From: Icerya purchasi
Taxonomy: Eukaryota > Arthropoda > Insecta > Hemiptera > Monophlebidae
DNA: 64,000 nucleotides
Reading direction: 5' to 3'
NCBI GenBank assembly: GCA_039619475.1
Contig: CM077115.1
Location: forward strand, 140,504,172-140,568,171
Below the pieces are notes generated by a model that was not told the DNA's origin, ran no database searches, and saw only the letters and a program-made list of their open reading frames with translations. The first letter of the stretch is position 1. Each line of letters begins with the position of its first letter. The translations under genes and the position numbers were made by a program. Below, piece by piece: positions 13,197-24,107 of the stretch.

Positions 13197-13204
13197 TGAC
13201 GTCA
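13197..13204. promoter_or_regulatory. CRE/ATF-type palindrome TGACGTCA near left terminus
   Basis: TGACGTCA, the perfect consensus for CREB/ATF bZIP factors, lies 31 bp inside the element end, and again symmetrically at 32,911-32,918. Terminal bZIP sites are known in the inverted terminal repeats of protein-primed replicons such as adenoviruses. A role here is inference. Confidence 0.35.
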
Positions 13205-13399
13205 CAACCCCTAAACGCGTGCAGAGGGCTGAAAGTAACGTAAGTATTTCATCAGGGAGGCAAAAACTAACCCAATTTTTTTATTCCGACGCCGAAAATT
13301 CACCCAAGTTTCCCCCAATTTCCCCAAAAATTCCCCCCGTGCGTTCCCCTGCACATTTCCGATAAACTGATCCGATTATTAATTAACATAAGTAAATTA

Positions 13400-15420
13400 A
13401 TTAATGTCTGAATGTAACCCAAGTCCCCGCCCGTCCCTCCCGCCGAAAGCGTTACCGCGATTTTTCAAAATTCCAGGCTTAAGTATGAAAATTCCAAAAT
13501 GTAACCCAAGTATGGTATTTAAAGCTAAAATTTAACCCAACACCCCCGTTCGCCCCTCACACATGTATATTACGATCCCGCGCACGCTCCGGTCGCCACC
13601 GCGAAAGCGCACGCGCCGTTCCCACGCATATTCCGATCTCCGCCGCGATATCACATCCGCACAAGCATTCCGTTCACGATACCACAATTTTTTATAAAAT
13701 TAACTTAACTATATTTTTTTATTTACCGGATTCCCCGATCGTACAGACAAATGCGAAAGCACACGCACTGTTCCCGCGCATATATCTAACATAACGTTCT
13801 CCACTGCAAAAGCGCACACGCCGTTCCTCCGCATGCCTCCCACGTTCACGATACCGAGATTATTTTTAATATTTCAAAGTCTAAGTATGGAAATTTCAAA
13901 ATTAGCCTAAATATGTTTTTTATTTTTCCGATTCCCTGATCTTACTGCCATATGCCATGGCGCACGTCCCGATCCCGCGCATATATCTAACATACCGTTA
14001 GCCTCCGCGAAAGCGCACGCGCCGATCCCGCGCACTCATTGTTTGCTTGCGGATACCGCATTTTTAAAAATATTTCAAAGCCTAAGTATATATTATTATT
14101 CATACACTGATCAATTTTTTAAGGATCTTTCGTATTTTTACAAGTATAGACGCACCCGCGACGAAAAATTCTCCGATCATAGCATTGCATGCAATCATCA
14201 CCGCGTTATAGTATTTTTTTTAATTATTTTTTTTTTTTCACATAACAACCCAATCCCTGCTCTGTTGGCTAAACCTACAAGGTTATCCAAAACATTTACA
14301 AATTAACAAATCAATTATTTCTATACTCAAAAACTATCCTTAGTCTCCTTTACCCTTTCCACCCTCTTTTCCAATCGATTATAATATACATTATTTATTT
14401 TTTCTTATCCTTCCATCATCTTACACACTATGGTAGCTTAACATCCAATCCTGCACATACCGCTGCCGCTGTTTTAATATCTAATATATAGCATTCTATT
14501 TACTTTTACTACGACCATTAAACCCCCGATCGACGCTCCCGACGCTTCCGTCATTTCATATTGAGAGGTAATTATTTTTTTATGTGACCGCTATGAATGC
14601 CCACCGTCCATTCCCACACACTCATCTGTTGTCGTTAGTTCCCATATCGTTCATAATAACTTTTTTCAATTCCAAATATTATGGAATTATTCCAATTATT
14701 TTTTTTTTATGCTTCCGATCATTTCTTCCGACTGTTGATAAATTTTTATTTTTTCTCCGATTCTAAAAATAAATCTCTCGATACCTTCACTGCCATGAAT
14801 GTGCACACACCCTCTGCAGTTAGTTTCCATATCGATCATAATAATTTTTTTTCAAATCTAACTATTATAGAATTAACCAAAGTATATTTTCTTTACTTCA
14901 AATCATTTCTTCCGACTGTCCATAATTTTTTTATATTTTTTTCTACGGTTCAAAAAATAAATCCGACGAAGTCTTCATCAATATGTTTGTACACAACATA
15001 TTCCCTCGCACTCAAATGCTACCGTTAGTTCTCACATCATTCATAATAATTTTTCATGTCTAAGTATTACTGAATTATTCTGAGTATATTTTTTCACCTC
15101 CAAAAATTTTTTCCAAACATGGGTAATAAAATTAATTCAAGTATATTTTTTTATTTAACACAGTTTCAAAATTTCTCCCTCCCCTATCCATCCTACACAA
15201 ATTACAAATCTTTCGTATTATTTTTCATGACTACATCCATCCGAAGCTACAGTGAAACCTAACCAACCATTCCCACGTTCACATATGCTAGAGCTGGTTT
15301 CCATATCATTCATATTAATTTTTTTCCGAGTCTATTAGTTTAAGAATATTTTTATTTATTTCAATCTCTAAATTTTTTTTTCTGAGTATTTTGTATTATA
15401 CATATTTTTTCCCCTCTCTA
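13400..15420. repeat. Degenerate ~190-bp satellite-like units (left arm, outer block)
   Basis: Loosely conserved units recur at about 180-265 bp spacing. The phrase CACGATACC/GCGGATACC recurs at about 13,668, 13,848 and 14,050. The phrase GTTAGTTCCCATATCGTTCA with ATAATAATTTTTT recurs at about 14,635, 14,818, 15,025 and 15,292. GCGCATATATCTAACATA occurs at about 13,775 and 13,978. Most units contain a version of AAATTAACCCAAGTATATTT followed by T-runs. The outermost kilobase is GC-rich, with GCGAAAGCGCACGCGCCG phrases. The block is mirrored at 30,695-32,715. Hydrophobic open frames within it (14,043-15,028) come from T-runs and I do not call them genes. Confidence 0.65.
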
Positions 15421-15740
15421 TTATGTCTGCACACAGTCGTAACGAAAAAATGCGCTGCTCATATCCTTACATGCATGTTGTCATGACCTTGAATTCTTTT
15501 GTGTGACAATCAATATTATGTCTGCTGGGATCTTCCCCTTCATATCTTTCGTCGAAACCTGTTCACATGTACACACATACACACAAACACATATATCCAA
15601 AAGAACATTTGCAAACTTCGACCGTGCACACCTACAACCAACTTTCACCAAAGGAATGTGGGTTTTCTGTTTTCTGGTGCAGCCCTCCCTTTTCAAAGGC
15701 AAGCATCGAGCTAGATTGTCGAACGGATCTGATCGTGCAG

Positions 15741-15745
15741 TCAGT
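15741..15745 (+). promoter_or_regulatory. Possible arthropod initiator (TCAGT) for the 334-codon gene
   Basis: TCAGT matches the arthropod Inr consensus. It lies 130 bp upstream of the ATG at 15,875, downstream of a more GC-balanced stretch. The intervening leader contains short upstream AUGs (15,754 and 15,763). The mirrored copy is at 30,370-30,374. This is weak evidence by itself. Confidence 0.25.
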
Positions 15746-15874
15746 ATTAGTGTTATGTCAAACATGTGCATTTTGTAGAATCTGTGTTCTTCACGCGTTA
15801 TTAAAGATTTGCCTTAACTTTAGAAGTAATAATTTTCTACGTTTTTAGTAAAAAGTTAAAAATATTATTCAAAC

Positions 15875-16879
15875 ATGAATAACAATGCCGATCCGATTGA
15901 TATTAAAACTGCTGAATTTATTCAGAATTCATTTTCGAGTGATAGCGGCTCGCATTCGTCTTCCTCACCTCCAACACCACAATGTGATGATGGTTATACA
16001 TCAGAAGAATCAACATCTTTTGTACGTAAAATCGTTGATCCCGTATTATTATCAGAACAAGTGGATGTAGCGGAATATTTTGTAGATATCAGCATCCATA
16101 TAGATTGTAATTATAGTTTCCAAGTAACCGAACTAGCAATGATTGATATGTCTGGCGGGAAGTGTTTGCATACGCTGTATAAACCAAGCAGAGCATGGCA
16201 TGCATCAAAAATGCCGCATTTACAATGTTCTTCAGTGAGTTATTACTTGAAAAACCCTTCATTATTTCCCTGTCGGGAAGAAATATTCATGGCACGCGAT
16301 ATATTCACGATATTGTCCCAAAAACCGAGAGCTCGCGTATATATTTTAACAGTATATGCTAAACTTACACTAATGGAACTTAACGAAAAGTCTGAATTGT
16401 TGCGTTACTTAGACTACGAAATCGTTAATATGGATCATGTCTTTCGAATGCCTAGTATTGAGGTTCTACATGAAGAGTATTTTGGTATAAGCAATTTGGT
16501 AACTTGTAAACACCATAATGAAAATGATAGTTTTCATTGTGCAGTGAAAAACGTTATGGTGATAAAGACCTGGTATGATCATGTTATCCATCCGCTGAAG
16601 CTTATGAATAATCTCAATATAAATGATTTAAGTCAGTTGTTCATTACAGTCACCAAAGAAATGATAATTACATTATTTCCGAGTTGTGTTGGAGACATTT
16701 ATATATTTTTACCAGATAGATTAAAACAGGATGATACGATAAAATCACTTCTACCATGTTTTGAACATGAGAATGATGAAGAATATTATTTCGATGACGA
16801 TACATTACGACATAGTACTCGAAATTGTATGAAAGTAAAAGATTGTATCGATTGTCAACGTACAATTCGCGCGGATTAA
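15875..16879 (+). CDS. DEDDh-exonuclease-like protein with degraded active site (left copy)
   Basis: A complete 334-codon frame from ATG to TAA, preceded by ATTCAAAC and followed by AT-rich sequence. Residues 20-50 are a Ser/Pro-rich acidic linker. From about residue 68 the fold resembles a DnaQ/RNase T (DEDDh) exonuclease. EYFVDIS (68-73) sits where DxE motif I should be, followed by FQVTELAMID (82-91). RVYILTVYAKLTLMEL (154-169) fits the middle strand. CKHHNENDSFHCAVKNV (211-227) fits the motif III region, with H221 kept but the following Asp replaced by Asn226. The DxE is DIS, so catalysis is probably lost. The tail is acidic (299-309, EYYFDDD) and ends in a C-x-C-rich segment (318-327). 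Role unknown: an inactive nuclease fold that binds nucleic acid or protein is my inference. An identical gene faces it in the other arm. Confidence 0.7.
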   Translation: MNNNADPIDIKTAEFIQNSFSSDSGSHSSSSPPTPQCDDGYTSEESTSFVRKIVDPVLLSEQVDVAEYFVDISIHIDCNYSFQVTELAMIDMSGGKCLHTLYKPSRAWHASKMPHLQCSSVSYYLKNPSLFPCREEIFMARDIFTILSQKPRARVYILTVYAKLTLMELNEKSELLRYLDYEIVNMDHVFRMPSIEVLHEEYFGISNLVTCKHHNENDSFHCAVKNVMVIKTWYDHVIHPLKLMNNLNINDLSQLFITVTKEMIITLFPSCVGDIYIFLPDRLKQDDTIKSLLPCFEHENDEEYYFDDDTLRHSTRNCMKVKDCIDCQRTIRAD

Positions 16880-17196
16880 AAATTCATTAATTCATTCGTT
16901 TTAACAATTTTGTAAATATTTATATGTATATATTTGTATATATTTTTCCCTCGATACATTCATTCTCCTATTGTATATATTTTTTCCTTTTCCCTCGATA
17001 TCCGTTCGTTCGTTCATTCTATTGTATATATTTTTTTCCTACATATTTTTCGTCTTTTTCCGATCTTTTTCGATTTACGTTTATTTAATTTATTTCTCTA
17101 TCTACCTCTGTCTTCCCCTCTTAACTTGAAGTACTGGTAATGATGAACTTTTTTCAAAAATCTGAACCAGTTGTGTAAAATGTATATAATTATTGT

Positions 17197-17361
17197 TTAA
17201 TTTTCGAATATAATCTTGCTTAATTTGTTCATATCTTTATAGATTAAAAAATTATATTTTTGCCTGTAATATTCCATCTTTTTTCTTTCTGTAACACACG
17301 AATCTAACTGTTCAACTTTTTCATGTACATCACATATTTCCGCAGCTGTGAGAGATTTCAT
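17197..17361 (-). CDS. Small coiled-coil-like ORF, ~54 codons from ATG (left copy)
   Basis: Minus-strand frame MKSLTAAEICDVHEKVEQLD... ending KLSKIIFEN, rich in heptad-like charged and hydrophobic residues, and predicted helical by eye. The open frame continues about 17 codons upstream of this ATG (...REPSESEVVSYKQ) without another ATG. It could therefore be the last exon of a spliced gene rather than a stand-alone gene. It is convergent with the 334-codon gene and identical in the other arm. I do not recognise the family. Confidence 0.4.
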   Translation of the reverse strand: MKSLTAAEICDVHEKVEQLDSCVTERKKMEYYRQKYNFLIYKDMNKLSKIIFEN

Positions 17362-17899
17362 CTGTTTGTAGGATACAACCTCGGACTCTGATGGTTCTCT
17401 CAAAAATTTTTAAAATCTTTCGTAATCGCATTAAAAAAAAAAAAATACATATATGGTTTAATATTTTATATTTTGTAAATACTTTTTCGCGATATATACG
17501 AAATCATTCTAAGATTCATTGATGTTAAATGTATAGAAAGAGACAGGTAGAAGAAACCTGGTAGTTTACGAGACATAGAATGTTCGAAGAAAAAACGCGC
17601 TAGCACGAGCAGATCAGGATTGCAACGTGCGAGCGAGAGACTGCATGCATGTATGTGTGTGCGATAAAGGGAGATAATCTCCAGAACAACAACTTGATTG
17701 TAAAAAAAAAAACGTCGAAATCGTCTCTAGCCACCCCCCGAACAAGAGACGTATCGAAAACAAAAAAATAAAGGCAGTCTAAAAAAAAACTTCTTTTTTT
17801 CATTCATAGTATTTTGTTGTTAGAATACTTATGGTCGTTGCCGTTCTCGATCGCGCTCCACTGTAAAGACCTCTGAACACGCAATACTAACGTTGCCAA

Positions 17900-19300
17900 C
17901 ACTAAGTTCCATATCGAATATAAGATTTTTTCCTGTGTTATAAAATTATCCCAAGTATATTTTTATTCTTTTGTTACGCTAAAAGTTTTTCAAATCTTTT
18001 TTAATATATATCGTGCACACAAATGTACGCCGCAGACACTTCTCGCTTCATTACCACTAATATATCTATACGTTCATTGTCTCTATTCTTATCATAATAT
18101 AGTTTTTTCAGGAAAATCGTAGAAAATGGCTCTTCGCTCCGTTCATACTATGTAATCTATTTCCAAAATTTAAATCATGCCTAATTACTTTAAAATCAGC
18201 TTAAATATATTTTATCATTTCCAAAATTAATAATCTCATTACAGATCATTATCTCATTTCCCGATCGTACATAATATATATATTTTTTTTTGTTATTATT
18301 TTATTTGTTTCCGTAAGAATTCTGGATATAATTCATATCAAACATTTGACCTTCACATTGTACCTATATACTCATCTGTTTCAAAATTTTCAAAATAAGT
18401 ATTATAAATAAATCCAAGTATACTATCCCAATATAAAAAAAAAAACTCACATTGCATCTTCCATCAAACAATTAATTTTTTAGTATATCATACATATTAT
18501 TTTTTTATCGTTTAAATTTTTCTTCAATTTGCAACTGTCATAATCTATAGAAAACGTCTTGTTGACTAGATGCATGACGAATACACTTTATAATTACATC
18601 ATGAAATCATTTTTTCTTTAATTATTTTTTAACATCATGAAATTATAGTAGTATTTTTTAATTTTTTATTTTTCATACATGACAAAGATATTGAATTCAT
18701 CACATCTATAAATGCATTCACTGTACGTCTCCATTAAACTATCATGAATTTTTAAAATTAGCCCAAACATACTATTTTTCACTATAAATTACGGTCGCTC
18801 CTGTAATTTTTTCTATATAATCACTAACCTACGAAATCACTTCGATCGTTTCACTCATACCGAAGCAATCACTCCTTTTCCTTCATACTATCTATCTTCA
18901 AAGTCTAATAATATAACATGAAATTAGTCTAAATATAAAAATCCTGCAACATGTTTTAAAATTAGTCGAAGTGGACTATTTTTTCACTATCAAATCCGAT
19001 CATACATCATTTTTTTTCTATATTATCATTATTGCAAGACCCTACAAAATCGTTTCGCTCATTTTACTTATAGCAATGCAATCAATCCTTTTTTCCTAGT
19101 GCTAGCGATCTTTAAAATTTAATACTATAATACGAAATTATTCTAAATATACGTTCATGCTAGCAAAATTATTACATCACCCCTTTTTTCTACTCAATTG
19201 TATGTATGTTTCCGAGAAATCTCATTATATATTTTCAAAATTAACTCCAGCCCACGTACTATTTTTATATTTCACTTATTTATAATTGTTTTAATCATAT
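17900..19300. repeat. Degenerate satellite-like units (left arm, middle block)
   Basis: This continues the motif family of the outer block. Versions of AAATTATCCCAAGTATATTT occur at about 17,943, 18,193, 18,758, 18,926, 18,964 and 19,135, next to phrases such as CACTTCGATCGTTTCACTCA and TTTTTTTCTATATTATC. I see no credible gene. The block is mirrored at 26,815-28,215. Confidence 0.55.
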
Positions 19301-19915
19301 CTGATGCAAGACCCTGTAAAAGAATACAAGCAATTCCCACACATATAATTATTGTTCAGAGGTGTTGTGGGCATACTTTATCATATACTTTTGTAAGCTC
19401 ATACCGAACGGACTTCATAACCTTTTATCATTCATTTAGATGCGGAGACACACAACTTTTAGCGGAGCAATCTATTCTTTGCTAAACTGATGATTGAAGG
19501 CATCCTTTTTTTTTTTCTCCAAAAAAGCATGGAATAGCGAGGATTTTTTTACACGCTCAAAATAAATGAGATAATTATTTCTCTATATTTAATACATTAC
19601 CAAGAATGTATATATCACTCGATTGACTCTTTCACTCATTCGTCGATTTCAAATGCGAAGGAAATTTTCATACCATGCTTTATTCATACATTTTATTTCT
19701 AAAACCCTATCACTTGAATAGAATGTTATAGGGCTGTTGTAAATGTATGAGTCTTATTATTTGAAATATAAAATTTGAAGGAAATTTATATATCTTGCAT
19801 CGTTTTAAGATGTTTTATTTTTACATTTTTTTTTAATCTCCCTCTTACTATTATTTTTGAAATGGAGGTTGATGACTATGATTAGTATTTGTGATTATAG
19901 AGGGAGAGGTAAACG

Positions 19916-20075
19916 TTTTCCTCACTTTTGACTAATTGTAACCAATTTTCCAATGATTTTTTCACCATTTTTCATACATCTTACTACTTTTATGTTTGTT
20001 TTAATCAATTTTTCGCTATTTCACATCATTTTCCAGTGTTTTTTAGTACTTTTTACAAAATTTTCCTTGATCTTT
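19916..20075. repeat. Phased T-tract array 2 (left arm)
   Basis: This is the reverse complement of the A-tract array at 26,040-26,199. T-runs of 3-6 bases recur about every 10-11 bp for roughly 16 helical turns. It ends at GTAAACGTT (19,909-19,917). Confidence 0.75.
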
Positions 20076-20206
20076 CAACATGTTTGACAAGTTTTTTTCT
20101 TTTCTTTCTTACATCTCATTACTATTTCATTAATCGTCAATGATAACAGTACATATTTATGTTTTCAAACCTTACACTTCATCTGTACACATCTATGGCT
20201 TGTTGA

Positions 20207-20444
20207 TTATTGTAGGTCTACAATCACTATCTCCATTTGATTATTGGATTTAATATTCACATCTTTGAACGTTTGATTTAATGAATTGACATGGACTTTG
20301 TATTTCGCTCGCCCGCTCAATATCTTCATCAGTCTATTATACCATCGTTTAATAAGAGCATCCATAAGGTTCGAGACGATTACTGGATGTTTTCTCAACA
20401 CATTTACAGACCTACCCCCGTACACTAAGGAAATCTTTAAACAT
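20207..20444 (-). CDS. Small ORF with G-run frameshift (left copy)
   Basis: Minus strand: the ATG at 20,444 opens ten codons (MFKDFLSVRG) and then meets a stop just after a run of five G (20,415-20,419 on the plus strand as C). The +1 frame continues without a stop for about 70 codons: VLRKHPVIVSNLMDALIKRW, then a basic stretch, ending EIVIVDLQ at 20,207. It may be a sequencing/mutation indel, a spliced exon, or programmed +1 frameshifting. It is identical in the other arm. No family recognised. It sits between the two phased A-tract arrays. Confidence 0.4.
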
Positions 20445-20567
20445 CTCTGTAATCACTCCTTTTAAGCTAGAGGGGGCAAGGGACTCCTATAATCGTTTTG
20501 ACAATCAACACATCGTCGTCTATTGTCATGTCTTTACTCGCCGTTGCACAGACATGTAGTAAACGTT

Positions 20568-20788
20568 TTTTTCTTTTACAATTTTCTTATATTTCAACAC
20601 TATTACAACATTTTACATCATTTCTAACTAATTTTAATCAGTTTTACATTATTTCTTAACATGTTCTTATGTTTTAGGGTCTTTTTGCGCTATTTTTTTC
20701 ACCAATTGATGCTTTTTCTCAGAATTTTCTTGCGTTTTAGTGTCTTTCACACAATTTTACTCAATTTTCATCATCTTCGTCAGTTTTT
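20568..20788. repeat. Phased T-tract array 1 (left arm)
   Basis: This is the reverse complement of the array at 25,327-25,547: about 22 T-runs at about 10-bp spacing. GTAAACGTT at 20,559-20,567 bounds it. Confidence 0.8.
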
Positions 20789-21029
20789 CATTTATCTCAT
20801 ACATTATATGTCTAAATGTGTCGAATATCCATCCTTTTAACTACAAATATTTTATAATTTGATATGGTCATAGATAATAACAAAAGATTTAATTCAATAT
20901 TGTTTACAATTTATTCAATAATTTTTATGACATTCATCATAATCAATAAAAATAATCATTGCTTCATTGCTTCAATGTTAAATTCTAATATATCATTATC
21001 AGCTATTAATATTTTACACCATAAAACGT

Positions 21030-22007
21030 CTAATTTAACTGAATATATCCTTCTTCAGCCAACTTTTCTTCAATCATCCGAATTTCAGTATCTAAACCAT
21101 TATTTCCTGATTGTTTAGATTTGTGTAGTACCAATAATCGTTCAACCAATTCATTAGGATCGTCAGAATAATTGAAATGAGAGTCTTCAAGATTTACTTT
21201 GCGAACAGTTCTATATGCACGTTTCTTTTTCGTTTTACCTGGATAAACTTTTACATTTTTTATGATGGATTGAAACAGAGGACGTATTATTTTTCTGTAT
21301 TTAGGAAGCGGAGTACCCTTTAATACACCAGTAACACGTACGTGAGCTCCGGTAAATTCCAGTATTTGTTTATATAAAGCTAAATCATTATTTGTATATT
21401 TATTCTCATCAACATTTGTTTCCATCAGTAAATGAATCAGTCCTTGTGTGTAAGGAAATTTAGATAGTGTTCTTCCTTTTCCTAAATAAATTTCACCACA
21501 CTTTCGATTCCACGAAATTGGTGTTGAACCCATCATATACTCATGAGTGTTAGCATTATATTGTATTCCATACACAGGATCATTTGGTACAGGTTCACCG
21601 CCATCTATTTGAAATGGAGCCATTTCATGTATGTTAATAGCCTTATATCCAGACTTATTATCGCGATTTTCATATTCTTCTTCATTTTCAATATCAGTCT
21701 CATAATCACGTTTCCAGCTGTCATTATAAAGTTTGTGACGTTTCACCATTGATGTATCATCACTTATTCCATCAGAATCATTTTTCATCCTTTTAGGTAT
21801 TTGTAGTGTTTCCCGAATATCCAATAACTGTTTTGTAACAGGTTCAAGCATGATAGATGACATATTTGTAATAGATTTCCAGGTCTGTAATGCATTATAT
21901 TTTTTCATTATATCGCTGCGTATCCTTTCCAGTTCACTTTTAAGAATTGCTTCTTTATTTATTCCATTATTACCAACATTAACCATCACTTTACTCATTG
22001 ACATCAT
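21030..22007 (-). CDS. DUF8207-type protein, 325 codons (left copy)
   Basis: A complete frame from ATG (22,007) to TAA (21,030). Residues 15-70 look like an amphipathic helix or coiled coil (KEAILKSELERI). Residues 100-120 are acidic. The conserved part is 143-245: DPVYGIQYNANTHEYMMGST, then YTQGLIHLL, NNDLALYKQILEFTGAH and KYRKIIRPLF. I recall this signature (DPVYGIRY...MMG, a YTxGLxxLL-like strand, LxxYKxIL, KYRxII) as that of the arthropod family DUF8207. The C-terminus ELVERLLVLHKSKQSGNNG then EIRMIEEKLAEEGYI is also typical. Function is unknown. Such genes are abundant in insect and spider genomes as mobile-element cargo. It differs from the right-arm copy only at residue 30 (Arg here, His there). 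The frame reads away from the palindrome centre. Confidence 0.75.
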   Translation of the reverse strand: MMSMSKVMVNVGNNGINKEAILKSELERIRSDIMKKYNALQTWKSITNMSSIMLEPVTKQLLDIRETLQIPKRMKNDSDGISDDTSMVKRHKLYNDSWKRDYETDIENEEEYENRDNKSGYKAINIHEMAPFQIDGGEPVPNDPVYGIQYNANTHEYMMGSTPISWNRKCGEIYLGKGRTLSKFPYTQGLIHLLMETNVDENKYTNNDLALYKQILEFTGAHVRVTGVLKGTPLPKYRKIIRPLFQSIIKNVKVYPGKTKKKRAYRTVRKVNLEDSHFNYSDDPNELVERLLVLHKSKQSGNNGLDTEIRMIEEKLAEEGYIQLN

Positions 22008-22382
22008 TATTACAGATAATTAAAAATTCGTCAAAACACACATGTACAACTTCTCTATGTATACATTTCACAATCTATTTTGATCACAGAGAGTTAATGC
22101 ATATTCATCATCAGTAATTTATAGAATGTTTTTCAAGGCTTAAAGAAATATACAGTGCTAACATGCTTACTATATACATACTGTATTTCAATCTGTTCCC
22201 TAAATACACTATTTATGAAACAAATTCTTTATAAATAAATATAAACACCAAAAATGGGGTAAGAAATCTTAATGTAATTTAAGAATCATATTATTTATTT
22301 TTCAATATACTAATATCTCAAAATATGTGATAACACCTAAATTTTAACCAATGATATTACAAAATCTAGAGCAGTGTGATTC

Positions 22383-22620
22383 ACACACATATATATCTAC
22401 ATATATATCTACATATATACATACACATATATACATATATATCTACATATATACATACATATCTACATATATACATACATATCTACATATATACATACAT
22501 ATCTACCTATATACATATATACATGCATATATCTACATATATACATATATATCAACATATACACATATATATCTACATATATACATATATATCGACATGT
22601 ACTAATATATATCTACATAT
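22383..22620. repeat. (ATATATCTAC/ATACAT)n microsatellite, left arm
   Basis: A short-period array built of ATATATCTACATATATAC-type units. It is open in several frames, producing spurious Tyr/Ile/His-rich ORFs. The counterpart at 23,401-23,733 is 94 bp longer, which is the only sizeable difference between the arms. Confidence 0.9.
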
Positions 22621-22993
22621 GACATGCTATACTTTATGAGATGAGTATGTTACAGAATTCAATTATCAACTAACAATATTGTTATACAAACATAATTTAT
22701 AAAATGATATAAATTTCACAAATGTCACTAAAGGTACATGTTTTTCTTTTTGGGACATTCTACACAAAATTACTCAACAACACTACACTTTAAATAATTT
22801 TTAACAAAAATTATAATTTTTTTATATTATTTACTATTTTTTATTACTTAAATTATACTTCACGTTATATAAGTTATACGAATTTCAATATATCAAGCTA
22901 GGGTGGATTTGCTTGAAATGTAACATCGGCCTAAGCAGTTGATGGAATAAAAGTGAATTTGTCATATTTTATAGTTTTGAGGGGGCTTGTTTC

Positions 22994-23027
22994 AAATACC
23001 ACCATATGATCCATCTTCAATAATCTA
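22994..23027. other. 34-bp unique spacer at the palindrome centre
   Basis: This is the only unpaired sequence of the element, between GGGGGCTTGTTTC and GAAACAAGCCCCC. It would be the hairpin loop if the strand folded on itself. Confidence 0.9.
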
Positions 23028-23400
23028 GAAACAAGCCCCCTCAAAACTATAAAATATGACAAATTCACTTTTATTCCATCAACTGCTTAGGCCGATGTTA
23101 CATTTCAAGCAAATCCACCCTAGCTTGATATATTGAAATTTGTATAACTTATATAACGTGAAGTATAATTTAAGTAATAAAAAATAGTAAATAATATAAA
23201 AAAATTATAATTTTTGTTAAAAATTATTTAAAGTGTAGTGTTGTTGAGTAATTTTGTGTAGAATGTCCCAAAAAGAAAAACATGTACCTTTAGTGACATT
23301 TGTGAAATTTATATCATTTTATAAATTATGTTTGTATAACAATATTGTTAGTTGATAATTGAATTCTGTAACATACTCATCTCATAAAGTATAGCATGTC

Positions 23401-23733
23401 ATATGTAGATATATATTAGTACATGTCGATATATATGTATATATGTAGATATATATGTGTATATGTTGATATATATGTATATATGTAGATATATGCATGT
23501 ATATATGTATATAGGTAGATATGTATGTATATATGTAGATATGTATGTATATATGTAGATATATATGTATATATGTAGATATATATATATATATATATGT
23601 AGATATATATATATATATGTATATATGTAGATATATATATATATGTATATATGTAGATATATATATGTATATATGTAGATATGTATGTGTATATGTATAT
23701 ATGTACATATATATGTAGATATATATGTGTGTG
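23401..23733. repeat. (GTATATATGTAGATATATAT)n microsatellite, right arm
   Basis: Expanded counterpart of the left-arm microsatellite, with additional pure TA stretches around 23,581-23,650. Apparent ORFs across it are low-complexity artefacts. Confidence 0.9.
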
Positions 23734-24107
23734 AATCACACTGCTCTAGATTTTGTAATATCATTGGTTAAAATTTAGGTGTTATCACATATTTTGAGAT
23801 ATTAGTATATTGAAAAATAAATAATATGATTCTTAAATTACATTAAGATTTCTTACCCCATTTTTGGTGTTTATATTTATTTATAAAGAATTTGTTTCAT
23901 AAATAGTGTATTTAGGGAACAGATTGAAATACAGTATGTATATAGTAAGCATGTTAGCACTGTATATTTCTTTAAGCCTTGAAAAACATTCTATAAATTA
24001 CTGATGATGAATATGCATTAACTCTCTGTGATCAAAATAGATTGTGAAATGTATACATAGAGAAGTTGTACATGTGTGTTTTGACGAATTTTTAATTATC
24101 TGTAATA

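Larger units (their letters stand above)
13166..22993 (+). repeat. Left inverted arm (9,828 bp)
   Basis: This is the reverse complement of 23,028-32,949 over its whole length, apart from microsatellite length and very few substitutions. Its inner end is GGGGGCTTGTTTC (22,981-22,993), paired with GAAACAAGCCCCC at 23,028-23,040. Its outer end is AGTAGTTAATAAATC. Confidence 0.95.

Noticed and set aside
14043..15028. Hydrophobic Phe/Ser-rich ORFs (60-115 codons) in the outer arm, mirrored at 31,087-32,072
   Set aside because: They are produced by the T-run-rich satellite-like units, not membrane proteins.
22351..23764. Tyr/Ile/His-rich ORFs of 84-121 codons across the microsatellites
   Set aside because: They are translations of ATATAC/TATATG repeats open in all frames.
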